From NCBI GenBank assembly GCA_018436595.1, contig JAHDLC010000026.1, positions 35,139 to 99,138 on the forward strand: DNA of 64,000 nt, written 5' to 3'. Position 1 is the first letter of the stretch. Each line of letters opens with the position of its first letter. The notes below the pieces were generated by a model. It was not told the origin of the DNA. It saw only the letters and a program-made list of their open reading frames with translations, and ran no database searches. Below, piece after piece: positions 34,596 to 42,130 of the stretch. The stretch comes from Synergistaceae bacterium (GTDB lineage Bacteria > Synergistota > Synergistia > Synergistales > Aminobacteriaceae). A program made the translations under genes and the position numbers.

Positions 34596-35233
34596 ACGAG
34601 TTTACCCCCTGGCACAACGAGGCTCTCGGAAAAAAGGTCGTGGAATCCCTGAAGAAAAACGGTTTTGAGGCGGAATACTGCTCCTCCGCCGCCGAAGCCG
34701 CGGACAAGATACTGGCCCTGATTCCTGAATCGGCGTCGGTGGGCTTCGGCGGTTCCTGGACGGTAAAGGCCCTTGGAATCCAGGAGAAACTGGCCGGCAA
34801 GGGAAACACGATCCTCGACCACGGCGCTCCCGGCCTCTCCAACGAGGAGCGGCAGGACGTCAGGAAGAAGCAGCTCACCTGCGACGTGTTCCTCTCCGGC
34901 ACGAACGCCGTCACCCTTGACGGCCGGCTTGTCAACAGGGACGGGAACGGGAACCGGGTTGCCGCCATGATCTTCGGCCCCGGAAAGGTCATCGTCGTGA
35001 TGGGGACGAACAAGATCGTGACAGATCTCGATGCCGCCGAGGAGCGCATCCAGATGATCGCCGCCCCCATCAACAACAAGAGGATCGGCCTGCCGAACCC
35101 GTGCACCCAGACGGGCCTCTGCATGGACTGCCAGACCCAGACGAGAATCTGCAACGTCACGACCATCATCAGCAAGCGCCCGAGATCCACCCCCTTCCAC
35201 GTGTTCGTCATCGGGGAGGAGCTTGGCTTCTAG
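34592..35233 (+). CDS. LUD-domain (LutC/YkgG-like) protein
   Basis: A 213-residue cytoplasmic protein of the LUD family (PF02589), which includes LutC and part of LutB of lactate oxidation. Typical are SVGFGGSWTV, LSGTNAVTLDGRLVN and GTNKIV. The C-terminal part has four Cys residues (PCTQTGLCMDCQTQTRIC) that may bind a metal or cluster. Stand-alone LUD proteins of this kind are common in anaerobes and their role is unclear. The 4-base overlap with hflC indicates coupling. Confidence 0.8.
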   Translation: MNEFTPWHNEALGKKVVESLKKNGFEAEYCSSAAEAADKILALIPESASVGFGGSWTVKALGIQEKLAGKGNTILDHGAPGLSNEERQDVRKKQLTCDVFLSGTNAVTLDGRLVNRDGNGNRVAAMIFGPGKVIVVMGTNKIVTDLDAAEERIQMIAAPINNKRIGLPNPCTQTGLCMDCQTQTRICNVTTIISKRPRSTPFHVFVIGEELGF

Positions 35234-35258
35234 ACCGGAACCATCAGCGGTGAATAAG

Positions 35259-35294
35259 AAACCCCGGACCGGCAGCACCTCCGGTCCGGGGTTT
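35259..35294 (+). terminator. Terminator of the hflK-hflC-LUD operon
   Basis: A perfect 14-bp stem (arms 35259-35272 and 35281-35294, loop CAGCACCT) followed by CTTTGG. It lies between convergent genes and may work in both directions. Confidence 0.85.
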
Positions 35295-35323
35295 CTTTGG
35301 TCTGCCCCGGCATTGTCGGGGAA

Positions 35324-35767
35324 CTACCCCTCTTCCTTTATCATCTCTTCCAGTATGGAGGCGGCATCCGCCACGAGGGCAGGACACCTGGTCCGGAAAA
35401 GATTCAGCTCCTTCGCCTTCGCAAGCCCTTCCGGGGTGCTCGTATCCAGCCCGAGGAGATCACGGCAGAGAAGAAATCCGTTCCGCTCCCGAAACCGCCT
35501 GGTGAACTCCTCCACTTTTCCGTACACAACCGCTCTCCCTGCCGCCGTGACGCAGTCTTCGGACCCGTAGCGGAGTCCCAGGACCATAATGGCTCCCGCC
35601 ACGGCGCCGCAGGTGTCCCCCGTCCGCATTCCGCTCGCGAAACCGGAGGCGATACGGACCGCCTTTTCCATCGACAGTCCCAGCCCTTTCCCGCAGGCCG
35701 CGAGAACAGCCTGTGCTCAGGCAAAACCGTCAAGCATGAACTGAGGAGCTTCCTGTACACAACTCAT
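35324..35767 (-). CDS. C-GCAxxG-C-C family redox protein, probable selenoprotein (in-frame TGA = Sec17)
   Basis: Read through a TGA at 35719-35717, the gene gives 147 residues. ATG 35767 has GGGGAGGTG upstream. The segment DGFA-U-AQAVLAACGKGLGL matches the family's GFNCAQAVL start with selenocysteine in place of the first redox Cys. The other conserved Cys are all downstream: DTCGAVAG, FLLCRDLLG and RTRCPALVADAA. A stem-loop (35706-35688; 7-bp stem, loop GGCCU) begins 10 bases after the TGA, where a bacterial SECIS is expected. A nonsense mutation is the alternative, but the codon falls exactly on a redox Cys and the frame is intact on both sides. The function is putative; family members are often near transporters or oxidoreductases. 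Confidence 0.82.
35688..35706 (-). promoter_or_regulatory. SECIS-like stem-loop after the in-frame TGA
   Basis: On the transcript UUCUCGC-GGCCU-GCGGGAA forms a 7-bp stem (one G-U pair) with a five-base loop starting GG. The loop is 17 bases after the UGA, within the spacing usual for bacterial SECIS elements recognised by SelB. Confidence 0.6.
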
Positions 35768-35816
35768 TAAAAAAACACCTCCCCGGAAAAAATGAGCGCC
35801 CCCGAATACAAAGACA

Positions 35817-35841
35817 GAGGGGACGGAACACCCGCCCCCTC
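35817..35841 (-). terminator. Weak hairpin after the class V aminotransferase gene
   Basis: A 10-bp stem with one mismatch (35817-35826 with 35832-35841) sits 20 bases beyond the aminotransferase stop and before the selenoprotein gene. There is only a weak U tract, so partial readthrough is likely. Confidence 0.4.
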
Positions 35842-35860
35842 GTCCTTCTTCACAGAAACG

Positions 35861-37018
35861 CTACTCGTTCACGAGCCCTTTCTGGAGAACGCCCAGGGCC
35901 TTTCCGAGCTCTATTGTATAGCCGCACTTCACGCAGCTCCGCTCCACGGCGGCGATGGCCGAGACAAGGGTGTGCTTGTCGATGTTGCCCATGTGCCCCA
36001 TGCGGAAGCCCTTGCCGGCGAACCCGCCAAGGCATCCGGCCGTCTGGGCTCCCTCGCCGGCGAGGACGGTGCGGAATTTTGCGTCGTCGATGCCGGAACC
36101 TTCAGGGTAGAGGTAGACGGAAAGCGTGGGCGCACGGAAGGCTTTTTCAGCGGCGACCCTGAAGCCGATGGCCTCCAGGGCGGCATCGAACATGGCCGCC
36201 TGGCGGCGGTGGCGGGCATAGCGCTCCTCGAGGCCCTCTTCCTTCATGATCCGTACGGACTCCTTCAGCGCCCAGACAAGGTTGATGGCAGGCGTTCCCC
36301 AGTACTTCGAGGGATCGTGCATGACGGGGAGCCACTTGTCGAAGTCGATGTAGGACTCGGGAATGGCACCGAGGCTCTTCCTCTTCTCCATGGCCTTCGC
36401 GCTGGCCCACACCATGGTCAGCCCGGGCGCCACGCCGAAGGCCTTCTGGGTGCAGGAAAGCACCACGTCGATGCCCATGGTGTCCATATACTGATCTGCG
36501 CCGCCGGAGGCAGCCACTCCGTCCACGATGTAGATGATCTCAGGGTGCTTCTTCATCACTTCGCCGATGGCAGCGATGGGCGCCTCCACGCCGGTGGAGG
36601 TCTCCACGTGGGTCACCGTCACCACCTGGTACTTCTTCTCCGCCAGCTTCTTCTCCACCATCTCCGGGGTCACCGATTTTCCCCATTCGGCGGAGAGAAC
36701 ATCGGTGTTGAGTCCCTTCCGGGTGCACATGTCGATGAACCTGTCGCCGAAGTAGCCGTTGGAGCAGATAAGGACGTTATCGCCCCGCTTCGTGGTGTTG
36801 GCGATGGCCATTTCCATGCCCATGGTGCCCGAGCCCGCAACGACGAACACTTCGCCGTCGCACCGCCACATGGCCTTCAGGTCGGCGATGACCTCGGAAA
36901 AATCCTTCACGAACGCGGCATCGCCGAAGGCCACAGTCTCCCTGGCCATCTGGTCCTGGATGGAGCGGACCACAGGGGTGGGTCCGGGTATCATGACGAG
37001 CTTGTTGGTCTTGATCAT
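35861..37018 (-). CDS. Class V PLP aminotransferase (alanine/serine-glyoxylate aminotransferase family)
   Basis: A 385-residue fold-type I aminotransferase. It starts with the family mark MIPGPTPVV, has VAGSGTMGMEMAIANT for cofactor phosphate, HVETSTGVEAPI, VDGVAASGG and the PLP Lys in SCTQKAFGVAPG. Family members transfer amino groups from Ser or Ala to glyoxylate, or act on phosphonates and other small amino acids. It lies 36 bases after an IclR gene in the same orientation, so it is probably under its control together with the divergent dehydrogenase/TRAP operon. GAAGGAGG precedes the ATG. Confidence 0.88.
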   Translation of the reverse strand: MIKTNKLVMIPGPTPVVRSIQDQMARETVAFGDAAFVKDFSEVIADLKAMWRCDGEVFVVAGSGTMGMEMAIANTTKRGDNVLICSNGYFGDRFIDMCTRKGLNTDVLSAEWGKSVTPEMVEKKLAEKKYQVVTVTHVETSTGVEAPIAAIGEVMKKHPEIIYIVDGVAASGGADQYMDTMGIDVVLSCTQKAFGVAPGLTMVWASAKAMEKRKSLGAIPESYIDFDKWLPVMHDPSKYWGTPAINLVWALKESVRIMKEEGLEERYARHRRQAAMFDAALEAIGFRVAAEKAFRAPTLSVYLYPEGSGIDDAKFRTVLAGEGAQTAGCLGGFAGKGFRMGHMGNIDKHTLVSAIAAVERSCVKCGYTIELGKALGVLQKGLVNE

Positions 37019-37054
37019 AGTGTCTTCCTCCTTCTGTTTTCCCTTTTTCTTTTT

Positions 37055-37810
37055 TCAACCGGCGGACCGCCCGCCGGAACACGGGCACTCTTCGAAACAG
37101 GCAATCTCCCTGCCGATGGCCTCCGCCGCCCGGGCGACGAGGGAACCGTATTTCTCCAGGAGTTCGGCCGGGAAGCGGTACACCGGGGCGGAGACGCTCA
37201 CGGCACCCCTCGGGCGTCCCGCACCGTCATGGATGGCCGCTCCCACGCACCGGAGCCCCTGCTCGTTTTGCTCGTCGTCCACGGCATACCCCCTGGAGAG
37301 GATGCCGGGGAACTCGGCGGCGACTTCGCCAGGAACCGGTTCATGGAGTTCTTTCAGGTCGTCGGGGGACAGGCCGGCGAGAAGGGCCTTTCCGGCGGAG
37401 AGCCGGAACAGGGAAGCCCTGCCTCCGATGCGGGAGTGCATACGCACCTGGTAGGGGCTTTCGATCTTGTCGAGATAGTAGAACTCTCCCCGTTCGTAGA
37501 CGAAGAGGTGGACCGTTTCCTTGGTCTCGTTCCTGAGGGAGAGGAGGTGAGGCCGGGCAGCCTCGGCGAAGCCGACCTGGCTGCGGTAGGCATCCGCCAG
37601 AAGCAGCGTCACGGGACCAAGCTCGTACTCGCCGCCCCGGTTCAGGACGGCCCGCTCGGCCTCGAGGCTGTCGAGAATGCGGTACACCGTGGCCTTGGGA
37701 AGGGAGACGGCGGATGCGATCTCGGTGATTCCGAGAGGCCGTTTCTCCTGCGCCAGGTGAACCAGTATGGAAAAAGCCCGTGAGATGACCCTGATGTTTC
37801 CGTTTTCCAT
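37055..37810 (-). CDS. IclR-family transcriptional regulator
   Basis: A 251-residue IclR protein: winged helix (AFSILVHLAQ, ITEIASAVSLPKATVYRILDSLEAE) and an effector-binding domain (YYLDKIESPYQVRMHSRIG, GAAIHDGAGRPRGAVSVSAPV). It is divergent from a YiaK-like dehydrogenase and TRAP operon, an arrangement that recalls the IclR regulator YiaJ and yiaK-yiaMNO. A 39-bp nested dyad in the shared control region is a likely binding site. Confidence 0.9.
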   Translation of the reverse strand: MENGNIRVISRAFSILVHLAQEKRPLGITEIASAVSLPKATVYRILDSLEAERAVLNRGGEYELGPVTLLLADAYRSQVGFAEAARPHLLSLRNETKETVHLFVYERGEFYYLDKIESPYQVRMHSRIGGRASLFRLSAGKALLAGLSPDDLKELHEPVPGEVAAEFPGILSRGYAVDDEQNEQGLRCVGAAIHDGAGRPRGAVSVSAPVYRFPAELLEKYGSLVARAAEAIGREIACFEECPCSGGRSAG

Positions 37811-37843
37811 TGTTCGTTTCGCTCCATGGATTTTTTATCCGTC

Positions 37844-37856
37844 ATGCAAAATGCAT
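37844..37856. repeat. Short inverted repeat near the IclR start
   Basis: ATGCA-AAA-TGCAT lies 34 bases upstream of the IclR start codon in an AT-rich patch. It could be a minor operator or part of the IclR promoter. Confidence 0.35.
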
Positions 37857-37979
37857 TCTAGTCATTCAGTCACCGAATGTCAAGAGCTGCGAATCCGCGT
37901 GCGAAGCGGAGGTCGGTACAAGATCACGCTCTCGGATTTCCGGAGGATCCCGGAAAGAAATGCCATGATTCACCGCCAT

Positions 37980-38018
37980 TGTTCTATCTGACAAAACATT
38001 ATTTTGTCCTGTCGAACA
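37980..38018. promoter_or_regulatory. 39-bp nested dyad, probable IclR operator
   Basis: The region reads TGTTC-N5-GACAAAA-N5-TTTTGTC-N5-GAACA, with both arm pairs perfectly complementary and equally spaced about one centre. It lies in the 300-base divergent region between the IclR gene and the YiaK-like operon, about 95 bases before the latter's start. The symmetry and size fit a site for a dimer of dimers, as IclR proteins bind. Confidence 0.65.
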
Positions 38019-38111
38019 TTGACGGATTTCCTCTTGGTCGGTAATATGGAATTCCTGCGACAACACGAAATCGCTCTCTTTTTTTCAGTACAGGAGAAAG
38101 GTGTGACGTCC

Positions 38112-39116
38112 ATGCGCGTACCCTACGACGAAATGAAGGGCACTTTCGAGAAAATCCTCCTCAAGTACGGCTTCCCTGAGAAAACGGCGGCCCGCGCGGC
38201 CGTCATGTTCACCGACAACAGCTGCGACGGTGTCGCTTCCCACGGCCTGAACCGTTTTCCCCGGGTGCTGTCCTACATTTCGAAGGGACACATCGATCCC
38301 CATGCCGAGCCTGCCCCCGAGGCATCCTTCGGCGCCCTGGAGCGCTGGAACGGCAACCGGGGAATGGGGTGCACCAACGCGGCGGCGGCCATGGACAGGG
38401 CCATGGAACTCGCACGGCAGTCCGGCCTCGGATGCGTGGCTCTCGGAAACACGAACCACTGGATGAGGGGCGGCTCCTACGGGTACCAGGCGGCGAAGGC
38501 GGGCTTCATGGCCTTCTGCTGGACCAACACCATGCCGAACATGCCCCCCTGGGGGGCAAAGGAATGCCGGGTGGGAAACAATCCCCTGGTCATGGCCTTT
38601 CCCTGGAAGGACGCTCCCGTGGTCATCGACGGCGCCCTGGCCCAGTACTCCTACGGCGCCCTCGACGGATACCGGATGGCGGGAAAGCAGCTCCCCTTCC
38701 CCGGCGGCTATGACCGGGAGGGAAAGCTCACCACCGATCCGGCGGCCGTCCTGGAGACCTGGCGTGTCCTGCCCATCGGGTTCTGGAAGGGCTCGGGCTA
38801 TTCCCTGGTGCTGGATCTCATCGGGTCCGTGCTCTCGAAGGGAAACTCGGTCCACCAGGTAGGGAAGCTCGGTGATGAAATCGCCGTGACCCAGGTTTTT
38901 CTCGCCTTTGACGTGGAAAATACCTCCGGAAAGGACTATGCCGAAACAGCGGCGGCGTCCATCCTGGAGGATTTCAGGAGTTCCGAGCCGGCGGAGCCGG
39001 GAGGAAGCTATTTTTATCCGGGCGAAAAGGCGGCCCTCACCCGGAGGGAAAACCTGGAAAAGGGCATCCCCGTGGTGGAGGACATCTGGTACGACCTGCT
39101 GAAGGAACTGAACTGA
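38112..39116 (+). CDS. Ldh-2 family NAD(P)-dependent oxidoreductase (YiaK/malate dehydrogenase-like)
   Basis: A 334-residue dehydrogenase of the malate/L-lactate/2,3-diketo-L-gulonate reductase family. The start MRVPYDEMKGTFEKIL parallels YiaK, followed by DGVASHGLNRFPRVL with the catalytic His, GNTNHWMRGGSYGYQAA and GFWKGSGYSLVLDL. It would reduce a 2-oxo acid or oxidise a 2-hydroxy acid delivered by the TRAP system downstream. ATG 38112 is preferred from homology and an AAAGGTG upstream; GTG 38103 is possible. The first gene of a four-gene operon. Confidence 0.85.
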   Translation: MRVPYDEMKGTFEKILLKYGFPEKTAARAAVMFTDNSCDGVASHGLNRFPRVLSYISKGHIDPHAEPAPEASFGALERWNGNRGMGCTNAAAAMDRAMELARQSGLGCVALGNTNHWMRGGSYGYQAAKAGFMAFCWTNTMPNMPPWGAKECRVGNNPLVMAFPWKDAPVVIDGALAQYSYGALDGYRMAGKQLPFPGGYDREGKLTTDPAAVLETWRVLPIGFWKGSGYSLVLDLIGSVLSKGNSVHQVGKLGDEIAVTQVFLAFDVENTSGKDYAETAAASILEDFRSSEPAEPGGSYFYPGEKAALTRRENLEKGIPVVEDIWYDLLKELN

Positions 39117-39174
39117 CACCGGAAACACTTTGCGGCAAACCCGCAAAAATTCACATACGAAAGGGGTACCAAAT

Positions 39175-40173
39175 ATGAAAAAACCTGTTGTACTGCTCCT
39201 TGCAGCCGTTCTTGCGCTCGTTTTCGTCCTGCCCGTGCAGGCCGCTCCCCTGAAGCTGGTTGCGGCCCATAACCAGACATCCCAGGAGAACCCCTACCAG
39301 TACGGAATGCTGAAGTTCAAGGAAGTGGTCGAGAAGCTCTCCAATGGCGAGATCTCCGTGGACGTCCACGCCGGTACCATAGGCACCAACGAGGACGAGC
39401 TCGTGGAGAAGCTGAAGCTCGGCGCCGCCGACGTAGTCGTCGCCTCTCCCGGTTTCATGACCAAGATCGGCATCCCCGAGGTGGACCTGTTCTCCCTGCT
39501 GTACCTCTTCAACAGTTTCGACCACTGGGAGAAGGCCGTGGACGGCGAAGCCGGACAGACCCTCGCCAAGATCATCAACGAAAAATCCAAGAATTCTTTC
39601 CGCATCGCCGCCTACTGGTCCGCGGGCGTCCGTAACTACTACGGCAAGAAGCCCATCAACACCATGGACGACCTGAAGGGCATGAAGATCCGCACCCAGA
39701 TGTCCGGCGTCGTGGCCGATTTCTGGAAGCAGACCGGCGCCATCCCCACCCAGGTTGCCTGGGGCGAGCTCTACCAGGCCTTGCAGCAGGGCATTGTGGA
39801 CTGCGCCGAGAACGACTACACCAACTTCAGCCTTCTTGACCACCACAAGACGGTCAACGGCAAGTTCATTACCGAGACGGAGCACGACTTCACCACCCGC
39901 TTCGTTCTCATGAACGGCAGGAAGTTCGACGCCCTCACCGACCAGCAGAAGGAATGGATCACCGAGGCCCTGAAGCAGGCCACGGCCGAAGAGCGGAAGA
40001 TCACCTACGGCATGCTCTCCAAGTCCAAGGAGAAGGTCATTGCCGACGGCGGCACCGTGAACTCCATCGACAAGGCTCCCTTCATCGCCATCGCCGTTCC
40101 CATCCAGGACAAGCTCGCCGAGAAGCTGGCCATCCAGGATCTCGTGGAGAAGGTCCGCGCCGCAGGGAAATAG
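39175..40173 (+). CDS. TRAP transporter substrate-binding protein (DctP)
   Basis: A 332-residue periplasmic protein with a signal peptide (MKKPVVLLLAAVLALVFVLPVQA). DctP motifs: NPYQYGMLKFKEVVEKLSNGEISVDV, MDDLKGMKIRTQMSG with the carboxylate-binding Arg, and WGELYQALQQGIVDCAENDYTNF. It is likely to bind a hydroxy or oxo acid used by the dehydrogenase upstream. An AAAGGGG precedes the ATG. A very strong hairpin follows the stop. Confidence 0.93.
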   Translation: MKKPVVLLLAAVLALVFVLPVQAAPLKLVAAHNQTSQENPYQYGMLKFKEVVEKLSNGEISVDVHAGTIGTNEDELVEKLKLGAADVVVASPGFMTKIGIPEVDLFSLLYLFNSFDHWEKAVDGEAGQTLAKIINEKSKNSFRIAAYWSAGVRNYYGKKPINTMDDLKGMKIRTQMSGVVADFWKQTGAIPTQVAWGELYQALQQGIVDCAENDYTNFSLLDHHKTVNGKFITETEHDFTTRFVLMNGRKFDALTDQQKEWITEALKQATAEERKITYGMLSKSKEKVIADGGTVNSIDKAPFIAIAVPIQDKLAEKLAIQDLVEKVRAAGK

Positions 40174-40205
40174 GCCGTACCGCTGAACAGAAGTCTCCAT
40201 ATCCG

Positions 40206-40237
40206 TTCCCCGCGCCCCCGGAAGGGGGCGCGGGGAA
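40206..40237 (+). terminator. Strong intra-operon terminator-like hairpin between dctP and dctQ
   Basis: A perfect 14-bp stem (TTCCCCGCGCCCCC/GGGGGCGCGGGGAA, loop GGAA) followed by TGTTCCTTTTT. It looks like a real intrinsic terminator inside the operon, so downstream permease genes probably receive only readthrough transcription. Confidence 0.8.
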
Positions 40238-40292
40238 TGTTCCTTTTTCGGGAGAACTGCGCCCGGAGAGGGTTTCACAGAGGAGGAGAACC

Positions 40293-40778
40293 GTGAAAAA
40301 ACTGATCGAGCTGCTGGTCCGCATCCAGGAAACCCTGGGAATGGTCCTGCTTTCCATTTTCTTTCTTGCCATCCTGGCCCAGATTACCGCCCGCTACCTG
40401 GCCATTCCGCTGCTCTGGACTGAAGAGGTGGCCAACTACGCCTTCATCTGGGCCGTTTTTATGGGAGCTTCCGTCATGGTCCACTACAAGGCCCATTTCG
40501 CTTTCACCTTTTTCAGCGACAGGTTCCGGGGAAGAAAAGGGGCCGCCTATGACGTCTTCATTTCCGCCGTTCTGCTCTGCTTCACCGTCCCCATGACCCT
40601 CTACGGAAGCACGGTGGTCACCGAGTTCTGGGACTACAACTGGATCACCCTCACCTGGGTGAAAATGGGCTATACCTGGCTCTGCCTCCCAATAACCGGA
40701 GGAGCCATGACCCTCTACCTGGCGGGGCACATCGTGGAAGACATCAGAATTCTCACCTCCGGGGAGGCCGTATCATGA
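40293..40778 (+). CDS. TRAP transporter small permease (DctQ)
   Basis: A 161-residue membrane protein with four helices and the DctQ region LLWTEEVANYAFIWAVFMGASVMV. It pairs with the DctM subunit that overlaps it by 4 bases. The GTG start at 40293 has AGGAGGAG directly upstream; the longer open frame upstream is not supported. Confidence 0.9.
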   Translation: MKKLIELLVRIQETLGMVLLSIFFLAILAQITARYLAIPLLWTEEVANYAFIWAVFMGASVMVHYKAHFAFTFFSDRFRGRKGAAYDVFISAVLLCFTVPMTLYGSTVVTEFWDYNWITLTWVKMGYTWLCLPITGGAMTLYLAGHIVEDIRILTSGEAVS

Positions 40779-42058
40779 CGCCCCTGCTTATCGTCGGCCT
40801 TTTCGTGCTCCTCATTTTTCTCGGCGTCCCCATCGCCTTCGTCATCGGGATCGTCTCCCTGACGGGCATCGCCACCATTCCCTTCATCCCCAACCTCACC
40901 GTGTTCATGAAGATGTTCAACGGACTCAACTCCTTCGTCCTGCTGGCCATCCCTCTTTTCATCTTCGCGGCAAACCTCATGAACCACGGGAAAATCACCC
41001 AGAAACTGGTGGATTTCTGCATCGCCCTTGTGGGAAATATCCGGGGTGGACTTGCCCATGCCAATATCCTCGTCTCCATGATCTTCGCAGGCGTCTCCGG
41101 CTCGTCCCAGGCTGACACCGCCGGGGTGGGCAAAATGCTCATCCCCGCCATGATCGAGACGGGCTACGACAAGGAAAACGCCGTGGGCGTCACCGCCGCG
41201 TCCTCCACAATAGGGGTCATCATCCCTCCGAGCATCCCGATGGTGGTCTACTCCGGCCTGACCAACGCCTCCGTGGCGGCCCTCTTCCTCGGCGGCATGA
41301 TCCCAGGCATCCTCGTGGGACTGGCCATGATGCTCATCGTGTACCTCATGGGCCACAGGCGCAACTTCCCGAAGTATGAAAAAGCGGCGCCCGGAGAGGT
41401 GAGAAAGCTCTTCAAAGAATCCTTCCCCGCCCTGCTCACTCCCGTGATCATCGTGGGCGGCATCACCACCGGCTGGTACACCCCCACTGAGGCGGCGGCC
41501 TTCGCTTCTGTCTACGCCATGTTCATCAGTCTTTTCTACTACAAAACGCTGAAAATCAGGCATCTGCCCGGGATCATCAAGGAAACACTGAAGCTGAGTT
41601 CCCTCTCCCTCTTCGCCCTGGCCACGGCCAGCGCCCTCGGCGAGCTTTTGGGCTACTACAAGGCGTCGGACCATGTGGCGGGCTTTTTCGCCGCCCACGT
41701 GGGAAGCCCCGAGATGTTCATGCTCATCGTCATCGCTTTCTTCCTGTTCGTAGGCACCTTCATGGACGCCATCCCGGCCATGATCCTCTTCATGCCGGTC
41801 ATCCTGCCCTCGGCGCTCAGGATGGGAATCAGCCCGGTCCACCTCGGCGTGGTGGTGGTCATGACCCTGGCGGTGGGGCTGGTGACGCCCCCCTACGGAC
41901 TCTGTCTTCTCATTGCGGGCTCCATTGCCGATCTGTCCATTGAGCGGGCGCTGAAGGGCGTGCTGCCCTACATCTCCGCCCTGATGCTCATCCTGCTCAC
42001 GGTGGCCATGTTCCCCGACGTGGCCTTCTTCGTGCCGAAGCTCCTCGGCATCATGTAG
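40775..42058 (+). CDS. TRAP transporter large permease (DctM)
   Basis: A 427-residue permease with about twelve helices and DctM motifs: LLAIPLFIFAANLMNHG, FAGVSGSSQADTAGVGKMLIPAM, STIGVIIPPSIPMVVYSG, GWYTPTEAAAFASVYAMF, and LAVGLVTPPYGLCLL. It completes the TRAP system that probably feeds the Ldh-2-type dehydrogenase. Its ATG overlaps the dctQ stop. Confidence 0.93.
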   Translation: MTPLLIVGLFVLLIFLGVPIAFVIGIVSLTGIATIPFIPNLTVFMKMFNGLNSFVLLAIPLFIFAANLMNHGKITQKLVDFCIALVGNIRGGLAHANILVSMIFAGVSGSSQADTAGVGKMLIPAMIETGYDKENAVGVTAASSTIGVIIPPSIPMVVYSGLTNASVAALFLGGMIPGILVGLAMMLIVYLMGHRRNFPKYEKAAPGEVRKLFKESFPALLTPVIIVGGITTGWYTPTEAAAFASVYAMFISLFYYKTLKIRHLPGIIKETLKLSSLSLFALATASALGELLGYYKASDHVAGFFAAHVGSPEMFMLIVIAFFLFVGTFMDAIPAMILFMPVILPSALRMGISPVHLGVVVVMTLAVGLVTPPYGLCLLIAGSIADLSIERALKGVLPYISALMLILLTVAMFPDVAFFVPKLLGIM

Positions 42059-42072
42059 CGAAACCCAAAAGA

Positions 42073-42108
42073 AACGGGGGAGATTGCCTGCAGGCAATCT
42101 CCCCCGTT
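42073..42108. terminator. Bidirectional terminator, perfect 36-bp palindrome
   Basis: Arms 42073-42088 and 42093-42108 with a TGCA loop form one uninterrupted perfect palindrome. It sits between the convergent dctM and butyrate kinase genes, and each strand ends in GTT or a short U-containing stretch. Confidence 0.85.
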
Positions 42109-42130
42109 GTGCTGTAATTTGGAGGCGATG

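Noticed and set aside
35404..35760. Separate small gene overlapping the selenoprotein start
   Set aside because: The frame overlaps the C-GCAxxG-C-C gene in another register and its translation has no family features; the read-through model explains the region better.
35792..37783. A 663-codon open frame on the plus strand
   Set aside because: Antisense to the class V aminotransferase and IclR genes; His/Gly/Asp-rich translation typical of a shadow frame in GC-rich DNA.
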